Positions 22,405 to 33,693 of a stretch of 64,000 bases of DNA are shown piece by piece. Source of the stretch: Tetrastigma voinierianum. Its lineage: Eukaryota; Streptophyta; Magnoliopsida; Vitales; Vitaceae. The notes below the pieces were generated by a model. It searched no databases. It worked only from the letters and a program-made list of their open reading frames with translations, and was not told the DNA's origin. The DNA lies in assembly GCA_016808115.1 (NCBI GenBank), contig JAEQBH010004427.1, forward strand, positions 124,001 through 188,000, given 5' to 3'. Position numbers and translations under genes: made by a program. The first letter of the stretch is position 1. Every line of letters begins with the position of its first letter.

Positions 22405-22911
22405 CCATTGCATAACACATTATATGACATTGTGTTAACACACATCATGATTAGATTCAACCTACCTTTCCTAAAACCCTAGTTTTAGCATGATATCGTG
22501 GAGGGATTTCCATTATATTTGGTCATAGGCTTTTGACTTATCGATTTTTAGAGTTGTTACCCTAGCCTTATCTTGCTTCTTGCGCTTTAGAAAATGAAAG
22601 ATTTCAAATATTATCATGATATTATTTTGATTAAGTGTCGGGATGAATGCTATGAGCCTTTAAAAATCATATGGCGAGGGCCTTATTTCAATTAAGTTTG
22701 TGACACATATTAATTATCTTATATAACCGTTACACGATTATATGCGTCGGGCCACATATAACAATTTGACTTTTCATTTTTTGGTATGAGCGATGCAAGT
22801 TATATTAAGCTATATTATATCATTCTGTATTATTTTTGAATTCAAACTTGGGATCTCGGTAAATCCATCATGCCCTTTTACCACTTAAGTTATACTTCAT
22901 TGATTATGTTG
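22405..22911. repeat. Segmental duplication copy 1, block c
   Basis: The block is collinear with 58278-58795. Landmarks are ACACATTATATGACA, GTTAACACACATCATGATT, ATTATATTTGGTCATAGGC, CTTGCTTCTTGCGCTT and AATCCATCAT. It connects on the left across the Tekay-like element to block a, and on the right across Tat-like element 2 to block d. Confidence 0.85.
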
Positions 22912-23679
22912 TGATAGGGTTCGAATAAAGCTCACGGTACTTTCTGGGAATGAATGTTGAAAGGCCAGCCAGCAGAACATTAAAGTACGTCCAGTGTTTA
23001 GGCGGAGGCATTGTACATTCGACGTGTTTGAGGCCCTTTCTACTTGCCGACATTTCAAACGCTGGTGCGATATTGGAATAAAGGCCAAACCAGTTGACTG
23101 AACCCGATTATGAGAAGTCTACAATTACAAAATAGAATAGTCCCTAATAATATATTATTCATGATCAAACTACAAAATCCTCACCAGCTAAGAAAAAAAA
23201 GGCAATGTGCTAAGATCAGTATCAAGGCGATGGATCTGATAAAGAAGAAGATTATCCCGAGTAAGCTGCTCTTTCTATATCCATTTACCAAATGGAGTAT
23301 CGATAATATGAAATACCGTCCAGTAGGAACCGTCTTAATCGCATCAAAGTGGTTGAGCATCTACTTTATAAATCTGAGGCATTTGCTTCCGGTGAAGGTA
23401 TACAAAAACATACACCAATACTAAGCAGTCTAAGCAGTCTCTCCTTTCCCTCGAGAAAGAATGAAAGCAGGCATCAGCGGGGTAAACCGCAGTAAAAACC
23501 TGCGACCCACACTCATTCTTGTTTTTGCAGGAGCGATACCTTCAAACCGCCGTCGCAAACCCATTACGCGATCCTACTTAAGTCGAGGCGATCCAGGCAT
23601 CCATTGCCAGTACGATGGGGTCAGATCCAGCGAAGCCCACCCACGCTCCGGCGGAGTTCCGATTGAAAAGAAGGCATCA
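22912..23679 (+). repeat. 5' LTR of Tat-like element 2
   Basis: It starts TGATAGGGTT and ends near GGCATCA, 768 bp. It aligns in order with the 3' LTR at 33694-34430, sharing AAATAGAATAGTCC, CTCTTTCTATATCCATT, CTTTATAAAT, GGCAGGCATCAG-type and ATCCATTGCC segments. A TATA box TATAAAT lies at 23367-23373, and its counterpart is at 34139-34145. Confidence 0.8.
23367..23373 (+). promoter_or_regulatory. LTR TATA box, element 2
   Basis: TATAAAT in a CTTTATAAAT context is conserved between the two otherwise diverged LTRs, which is why it is taken as the core promoter for the genomic transcript. Confidence 0.55.
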
Positions 23680-23684
23680 TCGAT

Positions 23685-23693
23685 TGGCGCCGT
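23685..23693 (+). promoter_or_regulatory. Primer-binding site of Tat-like element 2
   Basis: TGGCGCCGT lies five bases after the LTR end. This is the start of the TGGCGCC-type primer-binding sequence common in plant Gypsy elements. Similarity to a tRNA 3' end falls off after nine bases. Confidence 0.65.
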
Positions 23694-24287
23694 GCGTAGA
23701 GCAGCAGTTCCTTTATAAATATAAGCGATTTCTGATTCGCGATAAATGTCAACGCCTGGAACTGAAGTAGGAACAACACTAATCCTCCGGATGCAAGATC
23801 CGGGCATGTGACGGCCCGACCTCCGTGTGTTAGAAACAATACGAGGCGACGGATGGGGTGACCTCCATACCTCCGCGATCAGCGTTTGTGAAGAGTTGAA
23901 CAACTCACGGACAAATCCGACAACCGGGGCGCGACAAACTCGGGAAGGTCATGACATTCCCAGCGAAGGGCCAGCCCGCGATCTCCGGGGGGGTACTCCC
24001 CCAGAGGCTGGCCCAGACGAAATCTGGCGTCGAGCAAGGCGCGGATACGTCAGCCTGGAGGAAGGAAGCGAAGCCTTGACCCTTGGAGCACGTCGGGAAT
24101 GGAAATTCGCCGCTCCCTCGTGAGGAGGCGGGGAGCGATCGGGAGCGAGAGGTTGAGACCTCCGGCGAGCTTCGGCCGTGTGAAGGAGGTGGTGAAGGAC
24201 GTGCTCCGACACTATGGACACCTTGGTACAATGAGGCGGAGTCACCTTATACATCAGTGCTCCTTCCCCACTTCCCGGCCCAGGTGA

Positions 24288-24960
24288 ATGCCACGGGTGG
24301 GCGTTAAGCGGTCACTAGAAGTCCGTCGATCATCTCCTTTCACCACAAAATCAAGTAATTTGCATGAATTATCAAGATCTAGTGCGATCACGAGGCTTTT
24401 CGCTATCACTGAAGGCCCGATATGGCATGGTTCAATAGACTCCCATCGTCATCAATCTCCTCATTCAGGGAGTTATCCATTGCAGTCGTCTCACTTCATT
24501 GGGGCGAAGGCGTCTGAAACGAGTTATCATCTGGCGGTATCAAGCGGGGCTCGCAGAAAGCACGGGGTCTTATGTCGGCCGATTCAATCTGATCTCTAAA
24601 GGTAGATATACATGACGAAATTCGCGATCTTGCACATTCATGTTTGGCTTAAAGGGATTCGATCGAAAGATTTAATGAAAATGTTTCCATCCCAATCCCA
24701 ACAGTATACCGTAGTACTGTAGCGAAGAAATATAATACTTGGTAGAAAGGCCCTCACCTTATCCGAAAGCTCTTCCATTCACTTAAAAGAAAGAATGAGT
24801 GAGACAAACCGCGAGGCGAAGCCCCGAGACAAGCGCAGGAAGGATCTCGAAGAAAATGGAAACGATCTCCCGGCGTGAAACCTCGAGGAAGTCTTCTAGG
24901 TCATCCCTTGATTCAAAAGGCGACAAGCGTTACTCGACCTTAGCACCGCATACTTGACCT
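24288..24960 (+). pseudogene. gag remnant of Tat-like element 2
   Basis: A 103-codon open stretch at 24288-24599 contains PFTTKS and later HFIGAKASETSYHLA, matching in spirit the capsid region of Tat gag, where a serine/threonine-rich segment precedes the conserved arginine-phenylalanine motif. Frameshifts follow. The flanking 23694-24287 and 24961-26280 hold only short ORFs of uncertain status. They should contain the rest of gag and the protease, but no D-T/S-G motif could be placed. Confidence 0.45.
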
Positions 24961-26289
24961 CCAGTAATCATGGGTTCTCGAGAGTGCGGGCGAGCAGTTT
25001 CTTTGGTGGCCCCTAACCGAGATGAGTCGGACCCTCTGACAAGGGGCCTGACTCAGTGGCGGGTTCCATGGGGTTCTGCCGGACTTTGCAGACGGCGCAT
25101 CTGACTCGAGAGAAATAAATTACTTGATACACGGTCTTGGTCCTCAGGCTATATCCTGAAGTTAGATCGAATAGAGCTCGAACCGGGTTCCGACCCGGCC
25201 AACCACCACCTCGGCGGGAGAGTTCGCGAGGAGGAGGGAATCCATTTCGGCTCGGAAGGCTAATCACAGCGACTATTAGATCGGCGGTGATAAGCGGAAT
25301 TCAAGTGAGTGTCTACAAACTACGACCCGACACATCCATCCGTTCTCGAGCTCATATCTAGAGAGGGATGCCAACACCCTCCATGGCGACCCAGCACGAA
25401 GTAGTTACGCGGTTGTGGCCAATAAAGCGATTCGTCGGGTCTTGTCGACAGCGGGAGTTATTGATATCGTCTTCCAGCGTTAGCCTTGATAAAATGGGCA
25501 TCGGAAGGAAAAACTAGGGCAAAATCCAACACACCTACGGGGGTTCTCATGGGGAAAGAGTATTACCTCACAGGCTCAATGCAATTGGTACTCACATTAG
25601 AATCCCAGTACAATAACATTCTGTGAGATTCCTTATCGTAGACGCCGTCTGCTTATAACGTGTTCTTCAGGCAGACCTTACTCTCAATGCAATAAAGCCA
25701 TCCTTTAGCATATCACGTGATGATCAAATTCCTACGTAAGCGGGTAGGAATGGATTTGAGGAGACCGGTAGTGGCTAGGAATGCTACTCGGCATCCATGA
25801 AACAACGGTCGACAACATATCGTGGGCGAGGCGCTCGACATGCGTGAGTACTCACTCGACTTCCGAGCCCTCGAGAAGTGGAGCCGTATTGTTGGATGGC
25901 GACCACGAACATCGCCTATATCGGCTCCTAAACTAGCGGAGAGAACCTCAAAAACCACCTTATCCATTTTTTCAAGACAAAGCGAGAGGCGTCTTCGCGC
26001 GGAAGGCGGACATCAGGAGGAATTGATCCTCACAGTGTGCCCGTAGGTTGAGCGTTAGTACTTGTCGGCTGCAAGCCCGATCAAACAAAGGAAGCCGCGC
26101 GGAAAGGCAAAAGCCATCAACGAAAGAAGTTAACAAACTCCTACGAGGCAAGGCGATTAGAAGTAGGAGAATACCACACGAATGGCTGCGATGCTCGTAC
26201 TGCGTCGAGGCAAGCGGAATGGCGACTACTGCATGAAACTTCAACGGCATCAATAAAGCGTGCCCCGAAGGGCGGGGTTTCCTACGCAC

Positions 26290-26920
26290 GCGAGCTCGAC
26301 CTCATCGTAGATGCCACCGCGGGCCATGAACTCCCTCACGGAGTTTATGGATTACCTTCTGCGCTACAACCGGATCGGTATGGACTTCGGTGATCCGAGA
26401 AGAAAGGCGTCGTTCCGTCACGGTAGCGGGAACCTATTGCTATGCGTGTGATGCGGATTCGGTCTCAAAAGCGGGAGCTACATATCGAGGGTTGGTGAAT
26501 CGGATGTTTCAGGGTTAGGCACAACTATGGGAAGTGTACATAGATGACATCTTGGTAAAATCCACCTCGAATTTGGGCTCCCTTAGACCGTCTGTTGAGC
26601 AATTCTGAGGATCTTGAGAAACTCTGACATGAGGCCCGAATCCGGCTAAGTGTGCCAGCCAGATGTCAGTGGAATTCCTGGGTTTCATAGTCAACCAGGA
26701 ATTGAAGCAAATCCAGACAAGATAAAGGTTGTACTCGACATGCCTTCGCCATCAAGCATAAAAGGAGTTCGGCAGCGTGGGAAGGATTCTTTGCCTTAAA
26801 GCCCAGGTCGTATCGGGGCAAGTGATAAATGCAGTAACTTTCTTCAAGTCTGAAGAAGGCCTTTCAGCTAGGATCTGAGTGCGAGAAGCATTCTCAGCTT
26901 TAGTATATTTGAGCTCCTCC
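26290..26920 (+). pseudogene. Reverse transcriptase remnant, element 2
   Basis: The frame-shifted plus-strand text contains AGATYRGLVNRMFQG, then WEVYIDDILVKSTS with the catalytic Y-I-D-D codons at 26537-26548, then NPAKCA and VEFLGFIVNQE, and finally the primer-grip/connection region to about 26900. The order and wording are those of a plant Gypsy RT. Unlike element 1 the catalytic box is complete. Stops after the box and several frameshifts still prevent a full product. Confidence 0.85.
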
Positions 26921-26936
26921 CATTCCTAGTAAAGTC

Positions 26937-27230
26937 TTGAAGGGAACTCCTCACCTATGCACAGTAGTATCAGACTTCTCAACCAGTGTTGTCCTCGTCA
27001 GAGACAAAGAGCGAGTACAACATCCAGTTTACTATTGCAGCCGAGCTTTGAGAGGTGCGGAGGAGAGGTACCCAAAGATGGAAAAACTAATTTTGGCCTT
27101 GGTAACCGCAGCTCGGAAACTCGCCCTTACTTCCAGGCTCACACCGCCTTAGAAGTTCTAGCAGATTCAGGTAAGCAAGTGTTAGATAAACCAGAAGTCT
27201 CGGAAGAGGTGATAGTGGAGCCATAGATTG
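26937..27230 (+). pseudogene. RT-associated RNase H remnant, element 2
   Basis: A 71-codon ORF reads TVVSDFSTSVVLVRDKERVQ, HPVYYCSRALRGAEERYPKM and EKLILALVTAARKL, the strongly conserved RNase H (connection) segment of plant Tat-type Gypsy polyproteins. The overlapping frame from about 27120 resumes with RPYFQAHTALEV, showing one frameshift at the junction. In the family this domain degrades the RNA of the RNA-DNA hybrid. Confidence 0.85.
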
Positions 27231-27329
27231 AAGCCTTCGACATCAGATATAAGGTGGCGCAATAAAGGGCAGGTCTTGTTGACCCGTCTTGGAATTCACC
27301 TCGCGGAACACCTTTCGGAGCAGCTCGAA

Positions 27330-27672
27330 GCAATGAATGACCTCCTCGTCTGGAAACTCTCTGTAGATGGAGCCTCGGAATGCGCGGGAGGCGGAGCAGG
27401 CCTAATCTTGACCTCTCCCGAGGAAGGGAATGGGCATTGTCACAGCACTCCAGATTCGGTTCAGGCCTCCAACAACGAGGCCGAGTATGAGGCCGTCATA
27501 GCAGGCCTTAACCTTGCTCATTCATTGGAAGTTGACCAACTGGAGGTCTGCAGCGACTCCCAACTGGTGGTAAGACAAATAGAAGACACCTATGAGGCTA
27601 AAAGTGGAAGGATGATCCTATATCTCCAAAAGGTGCAGTTATTAAAAAAATTCATACGGGGTTGTTCGGGTT
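27330..27672 (+). pseudogene. Second (archaeal-type) RNase H domain, element 2
   Basis: An open frame of 148 codons (27228-27674) carries LSVDGASECAGGGAGLILTS, NNEAEYEAVIAGL, LEVCSDSQLVVRQI and YLQKVQLLKKF. D in VDGAS, E in NEAEYEA and D in SDSQLV are the expected active-site acids. A second RNase H of archaeal type between the retroviral-type RNase H and integrase is characteristic of the Tat lineage (Ogre/Retand/Tat), which places this element. It is the best-preserved domain in the window's retroelements, although it joins broken neighbours. Confidence 0.9.
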
Positions 27673-27966
27673 AGAAATGTCCCCCGGGCTTGGAGAACTC
27701 GGCCAGAGCGCCTTGGCAAATTTAGCAAGCCTCACGGGAAGACCTCGTTAGATCCCAGCACACATGAATACAGCGAGCCCTATCGATCTCTGCGGCGTGG
27801 AGGTTGCCCGATTCGAGTCGGCCGGAGTTGGATGGACCCCATGCGGGATTATATAATAGACGGACGTCTGTCGGCGACGGCGGCTAAGATAAGGGCGGAG
27901 TCTGCCGGGTTCACTAATCATAAGGGAAGCCTATCTGGCGAGAGTTTCTTACCTCCACATCCTTAA

Positions 27967-28966
27967 GTGCATCGCGGGAAAAACATCGAATACGTGCTAA
28001 GAGGTACACGAGGGTATATGAAATCATGCTCCGGGCTCGAGCAACTGTGGAAAGGTCTTGAGGCAAGGGATCTTTGCGGCTGCAATGCTCGAGGCCTTGG
28101 CCAGAGCTGGTTAAAGAAGTGCGAGATCTGCGAGGAACACGCGAGATCTCATGCACTCCATGAGGCCTTCAGAGTCGATCACGGGCCCTGGCCCTTCCAA
28201 CCGATGGGGTTTGGACATCTTTGGGACCTCTGCCCCTTAGGAAGGCAGTGTAAAGTTCATCGTCGTCACGGTGGGTGCTTCACGAGTGAGGTGGCCAGAG
28301 CCTTTCAGCCACGATCACATAACGAGGAATCATGTTTTGTGTGGCGAGCTATCATATCTGGGTTGATATCCCGAGGCTGCGGGTGTCGGATAACGGAGAA
28401 AACAGTTTGGCGTTTCCAAATTCGATTTACATCTTTGAGCTCGGAGTCAGAATTATTACTCGTCTCCAGCCACATCCAGTCTAGCGGGCGGGCCCGGAAG
28501 TCACCACAGGAACCATAAGGCCGCTTTGAAGATCAAATTCGGAAGATCTTAAGGAAAGTGGGTGATACACTCCCAGTGCTATGGAAAACTACGGGGACTA
28601 CTGAGTCGGCAACTTCCGAGAAACCCCATTCACCCACCCAGCCCGGCCTTTGGAAAGCGATGGCCCCATCGAGGTCGGATTAAAGTCCCTAGGATCGAGT
28701 TAGCAACAGTGGAGCATAATGACGAGGCTCTCCGTCTAAATTTGGACCTCTTAGATGAAAAGAAGCGTGAGCGGGTTCTAAAGGCGTACGAAGACTACAA
28801 AGGAGAGACGGCGAGATACTCTGACGAGTCGGACCAGAAAGCTACATGCCGGGTGATTTGGTCACAAAGGCTCGCACTTGTGAGGAAGAATCCGACACAT
28901 GTAAATTGGGCCCCGGTGGGGAAGGCCCCTATATCATATCTCGGTCGTCGGACCGGGCAATTCTGA
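27967..28966 (+). pseudogene. Integrase remnant, element 2
   Basis: At 28010-28150 the text runs from YMKSCSG to KKCEICEEHARSHALHEA, the H-H-C-C zinc-binding region with its C-x2-C pair. PWPFQPMGF follows at about 28190 at the start of the catalytic core, and then a decayed core (GVRIITRLQPH-type text across frames near 28450). The C-terminal part at 28685-28966 reads ALRLNLDLLDEKKRERVLKA and further towards the GKLGPNWEGPY-type segment, here in shifted frame near 28890-28940. At least five frameshifts. 28967-29060 still reads as decayed C-terminus, MQEHLKRF. Confidence 0.75.
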
Positions 28967-29179
28967 ACTCTAAGCGGAGGAAGGGGAAAATTTTGACATG
29001 CAGAATGCAGGAACATCTTAAGCGTTTTATCGGTAAACCTTGGTTTATGAAATCTTAAATGGAGATTTGTCAATTTCGGTTAAGCGATTCAACCATTTAC
29101 TGATTATTTTATTAAGGCACGTCCTGAGAGCAACTCATACATAATGCTCGAGAAGATTCACGTGCAATAGAATGAGACA

Positions 29180-29560
29180 ACTCATAGACATAAAAGGAAA
29201 AGCCTCTCTTTATTCCAATCAGATTACATTCAATTACAATCAGTGGTGTCATTGATTACATATTGGAAGTACTCATTAAAGAAGCAATTCCCTCGAAAAA
29301 CTTCCAAGAAGAAAAGAGAGGAAGAAAATAGGAGAAGACCAGGAAAGGTGGAAAATAGGAGAAAGAAGAGGGATGGAAGGGATTTGTGCGAGGAAAAAAC
29401 AAGGGGAGAATGAGATGTAAGGAAGAAAGATGAAAAGAGAGAGAGAGAGAGGAGAAACAGGAGAAAGGAGAAAAGAAAGAGAAAGAGAAAGAACATAAAA
29501 TGGAAAGCGGCTGCAAGAAATGCACCGCCCTCCCGGATGCATTCCACTATGGCGAGATAG
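29180..29560 (+). repeat. Purine-rich low-complexity tract downstream of pol, element 2
   Basis: From about 29290 to 29500 the plus strand is almost entirely A and G, with AAGAAGAAAAGAGAGGAAG-type text and a (GA)n run near 29440. Long minus-strand ORFs rich in Phe, Leu and Ser arise only from this bias and are not genes. Confidence 0.8.
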
Positions 29561-29899
29561 GGAATAACATGACTCCCATAAAGGGGAGACTAGGAAAACA
29601 TAACTCCAGCGAGTCCATGAGGCGAGCCCCAGAATCTTGGTGGATCCCGAGAGGCAACCGGGACTTCGACGCTTCATCTCGCCCGGGTTGTTGACACCAC
29701 TGAGTAAGCGAGAATATTCAAAGTATAAACCCCATACCCAGTAGGCATGCATTTATAAGAGGCAAGCGCATAAAAAGTCACGACATTCAGAATTCACTAT
29801 AAATCGGCATTAAAGATGTTACCGCACCTTTCGAAAATCAGTCGAGATAGCGCAGCGGCTCGCTTTGAGAGCTCGTCTACTCTGCGCGAATCCACGCTA

Positions 29900-30720
29900 C
29901 GAGAGTCAGATCAGCTCGAACTACATTGCCCTCGGCCACGGCGAGGAGCCGGCGGCTCGGCTGGCGAGCTCAACCATTACTGCCCACCCGGGCCGTGCGG
30001 CTGAAGTCTTTTCAACTCGGGCAAGTCAGCGGGGACAAAACCAGTTCATATTGGCCAGGCTGGCGATTCTACACAGGCCATGCGGCTGAAGTCGAACGAC
30101 TCGAGCGGTCGGTAAGCGAGCCCGGCGGTTAAATGGCGAGCTCGGCGATTCTACGCGGGGCCATGCGGCGCAAGTCATTCAGCTGGCGAGGCCCGAATCG
30201 GCCGGCTGGGCCCGATAGTTCATATTGATGAGCTCAGCGATTCTACACGGGCCATGCGGCCTGGGAGTCTCTCATTCAACTCAGGCAAATCAGCGAAGTA
30301 GACTGACGATTCCAGCGCATTGGCGAGCTTTCGGCGATTCTACCGCGAGGCCATGCGGCTGAGTCATTTGACTCGAGCGAATCAACCCAGCCCGAGTCAG
30401 CGACTCACGAAAGGCTCGAAGCCATTACGCGGTCACGCGCGACGCGGGAATGATTTGGCTCGGGCAATCGACCCGGCGAAGCCCGTGATTCATATTAGCG
30501 AGCTCTCACGATTCCTACGGGCCATGCGACAGGAGTCATTTCAGCTCGAGCCGAATCGGCGACGAAGCCTAGCGACCCGCATTGGCGGGCTGCAGATTCT
30601 ACCACCGAGACCATCACGACTGGGAGTCATTTCAACTCGAACCAAATCGGCCGATGCTGGCCAATGACTCAACATCTCAACTTAGGCGCCCAATTCAGAC
30701 CATGCAGACAAGAAGTCGAT
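29900..30720 (+). repeat. About 85-bp tandem repeat, about 9 units, element 2
   Basis: A unit carrying GGCGATTCTAC..GGGCCATGCGGCTGAAGTCATT and CAACTCG recurs with its GGCCATGCGG landmark at about 29994, 30077, 30162, 30249, 30349, (30435, weak), 30520, 30608 and 30698. Spacing is 83-100 bp. It is GC-rich and sits after the integrase and purine tract, in the same relative position as the 62-bp repeat of element 1. Short plus-strand ORFs here are repeat translations. Confidence 0.85.
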
Positions 30721-31109
30721 TCAAATTAAGAAGAGCGTCAAAAGAGTACAGAGGCGTGAGAGAGGGTAGGGTCACCGAAATGGGAGTATTCATCGAGACA
30801 AGGCTGCATTATGTTTTTGGGGCTAGAGCGACAGCCTGAAAAAAAAAAAAAAAAAAAAGAAAAAAAAGAAGAAGTATAAAGCCGACATCGGGCGGGCAAA
30901 GTAGGCATCTCGGAAGGAGGCGGGACGGTGAAGAAGGGAGTGGGCCTCGGTAGGGGGTGCCGGGCTCTCAGATAATCGAGAGAAGGACCCTCATCCTCCC
31001 TCGTCAGGAAGGTAAAAGTTAAAGTCGGTAGGAATAGGCGATACTTGACCTTCTTGGCGAGCACGAAACCCATTGATTAGAGCCTGTTCTCAGTCTTCGA
31101 TAACCCGTC

Positions 31110-32990
31110 TCATTGAGCCACTAAAAAGTTATTTCTTGATGAAGATCCCCACGCAACCCGCGGCCTCCTCGTCACGGAAGTGGCGACCGCCTCGTTAGCC
31201 TCGCGATGAGCCTCATCCAACAGCGTCACCTTATCACGCAGATCGTCTTTGATCGCGCAGCGACTTTCATGGAGCTCGAGGCTCGCCTTGGGGCGGCACA
31301 GGAAGCTCGTCCACCCAACCATCCCGGGTTCATGCTGGGCGAATTTGCGGCGAGTCCCTAGCCTCCGTCAAGTCGTTACGCACATGACCCTCAAATCATC
31401 GAACCTCCGAAGCTCGCCTTTGGTCGCTCTCAAGCTATTAGGACCACCGTCTTCCTACCATCGGGCGCGGGCACGAGCCGAGAAGTGGTATGTTTCGGTC
31501 CGGACTTGGCTTCACGACTTCCTCGGTCATACATTTACTTTGGCCTCCTTGACTCATTTCCGCTCGGATGTGAGGGAAGCCACCCTCGCCTTATAAGCTC
31601 TGGGCCGCTTTGGCATGACCTTCGTTATTTTGGCCTTCACAGCCCGAACCCTTGAAATGGTAGCCATATACATCAAGCACTTAAGTCCCACGACATCAGC
31701 GCGGCTCGAAACTCATCTGAAATGGAGTCAAATATGACAAGGTCACGGGAACTTACGGGAGGCGGCCCACGGAGAGATAAGTGAAGCCTCATCAGCGGGT
31801 AGCATGTGACCGGCCTCTTAAGATCAGAATCCTTAAGAATAGACGAGACTGCGCCTGCCGCGAGCTCGGCATTGTGAAGTAAAGAATCCCCGTCTCCGCC
31901 GACTTGGGGTTCAGGATCTTTCCTCCTCGCCTCTTCCTCCCTTCGAGAAGGCGACTTAACCTTCTCTGTTGGCGGGTTCTAGGCCCAGTAATAAGTAGTG
32001 ATCGCCAGGTACAACTCAGCGGCCACTTGGGATCCTGCCTTGTGCGACCAGACCACTGAATGGGAAGAGCTCAAAACTATAGGAGCCATAATCCGTCCTG
32101 ATTTATGGATATGAGAGGACGGGGAAGATGAAGATGCCCTGACTTGGAACTTTGACAGAAAGCGCTATCTTTCTCGGCCAAAGTGCGAGGTTTTTAGTTT
32201 CCTACTCCGGGGTTTTCGAGACACCATCAGGCGACGACCAGTTTTCCACTAGTGGGTTTAGCGAGGAGGGGCCAGGGCTTTTATAATGGAAGGAGGTGAG
32301 GCCTCGGAGCGACGAGTTAGTGGACTTAGAACTCGATGGAAGTAAGGGAACATCAGGCTTGATCGACTCGCGTAAGGGCGGGAAGGACGCACCGACCAAA
32401 ATCAGCTGCGGCGTTATCTTAATGGCTGAGATCAATTGCGGGCTGAGAAGCATGTAGGTGATGCGAATCGGAGAGATGCCCGGTGACCACACCGCGATTT
32501 ATAACGAAAAGCAGGCGAACACTCCACGAGAAGATTCTTGGGGGTAGTCAGCCATCGGGCGCCAGTGTCGTCCTTGTCGAAGGATCATACTCCCGGTGCG
32601 ACCGCTAGCGAGAGAAATAGCGTCCCTTCCACACGACATGGGAGGAGGAGAGATCGGAAATCACTTGGGAAGGAGGCGCCGGGCGCTAGAAAAGATGAAG
32701 AAGCCCTCGGATGTCTCGCCCGGGCTAAAAGGTAAAGCAAAGCTATCTTTGGGGACCTTTGAGCCCCACATCCCCCCTAAAGAGAACCCGGGTAGAATAA
32801 CCAAAATACTGTGGTGTTGCGAGTTAGAGGCGGGACACACGTCTGAAATCTTCTGAAGCCCCTTTTATGAAGAGTGCAGAGAGCGGGCCGTTATCGAGTT
32901 CGCCCGAGAAGAAACACACCATCCTAGACACCCAGACCACATAGAATTGGCAGTCGGGGACCACACCCCGAGCCTTGAAGGGAGGCTAAT
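31110..32990 (-). pseudogene. Antisense ORF region of Tat-like element 2 (coiled-coil protein remnant)
   Basis: Read on the minus strand from about 32990 the region first shows a domain-like part with FSGELDNGPLSALF and then decayed segments. Next comes a Ser/Pro-rich linker (about 32490-32200, with MLLSPQLISAIKITPQLILV). Near 31300-31120 is a charged heptad-like segment with ASLELHESRCAIKDDLRDKV and LLDEAHREANEAVATS. An N-terminal domain, linker and coiled coil is the plan of proteins annotated as plant putative gypsy type transposon (Transposase_28-like), but that link is my inference. It is broken by several stops. 30721-31109 is low complexity with a poly-A/G tract near 30839-30870, and 32991-33683 has no assignable content. 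Confidence 0.4.
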
Positions 32991-33683
32991 AGCGTCACGA
33001 AAATGACCCCATGAAGGGCCAGGCAACACTAGGTCCATAGTTAAAAGCTTTATCTTTGAGCGGTAGATCTTAAGATATTCAGGCCCCCGGGGTATTTAAT
33101 CGGAGTTCACTTTCCCTTGCCCTTGTCAGCGAGGGGAGGGAGAGCGGCGCCGGGAGCATCTTGAACCGCAGGCCAAGCGATCGAAGACACGTGGGTTAAA
33201 TGCAGAACCAGCAATAGCCAGAAGAATCACCATCGATCGCAAGAAGAAGAAACGACCCGGACCCATAGCTAGAAGTGGATAATGAAATGAGGTCGGCTAA
33301 CGAAGCAGGCTCGTCTTATCGCGGGAAGAAATCGAGAAAAGAAGATCACAGTGGACCCGGGGAAATGCAGCCAGGGAAAGATTATCGCGAAGATGCGAGA
33401 GAAAGACTTTTGCAAGGCTCGAGACCAGGAAGACTAAGAGGAAGGAAGTCGAACTCGCTAAAAGGCAAGAGGTCGGAAGCGGTGGCACGGGACGGAGGAT
33501 GTCATGAAAGAAACAAAGGAGGCGAAAGGAATAGGAGAAATGAGCGCGAAGCCAGAGTCATCATTATCCTGAGACAAATGACGGCCAGAGCTACTAACTA
33601 GCATCCGTACCGACGGACGGCGTAGGTTGCACCCGAGCTGAGACACGTTCACAATTGCACCTTACACGTGCGTCTGTGAATTT

Positions 33684-33693
33684 GAGGGGACGG
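33684..33693 (+). promoter_or_regulatory. Polypurine tract, element 2
   Basis: GAGGGGACGG lies directly before the 3' LTR start TGATAGGG, the expected place for plus-strand DNA priming. One C interrupts the purines. Confidence 0.6.

Noticed and set aside
24083..24307. Several 60-108 codon ORFs on both strands around 23574-24307
   Set aside because: GC-rich gag leader region of element 2. The overlapping frames do not show gag motifs and are mostly shadows.
29230..29752. Three long minus-strand ORFs rich in Phe, Leu and Ser
   Set aside because: They arise from the purine-rich low-complexity tract downstream of pol in element 2. Several frames are open at once, as expected for biased sequence.
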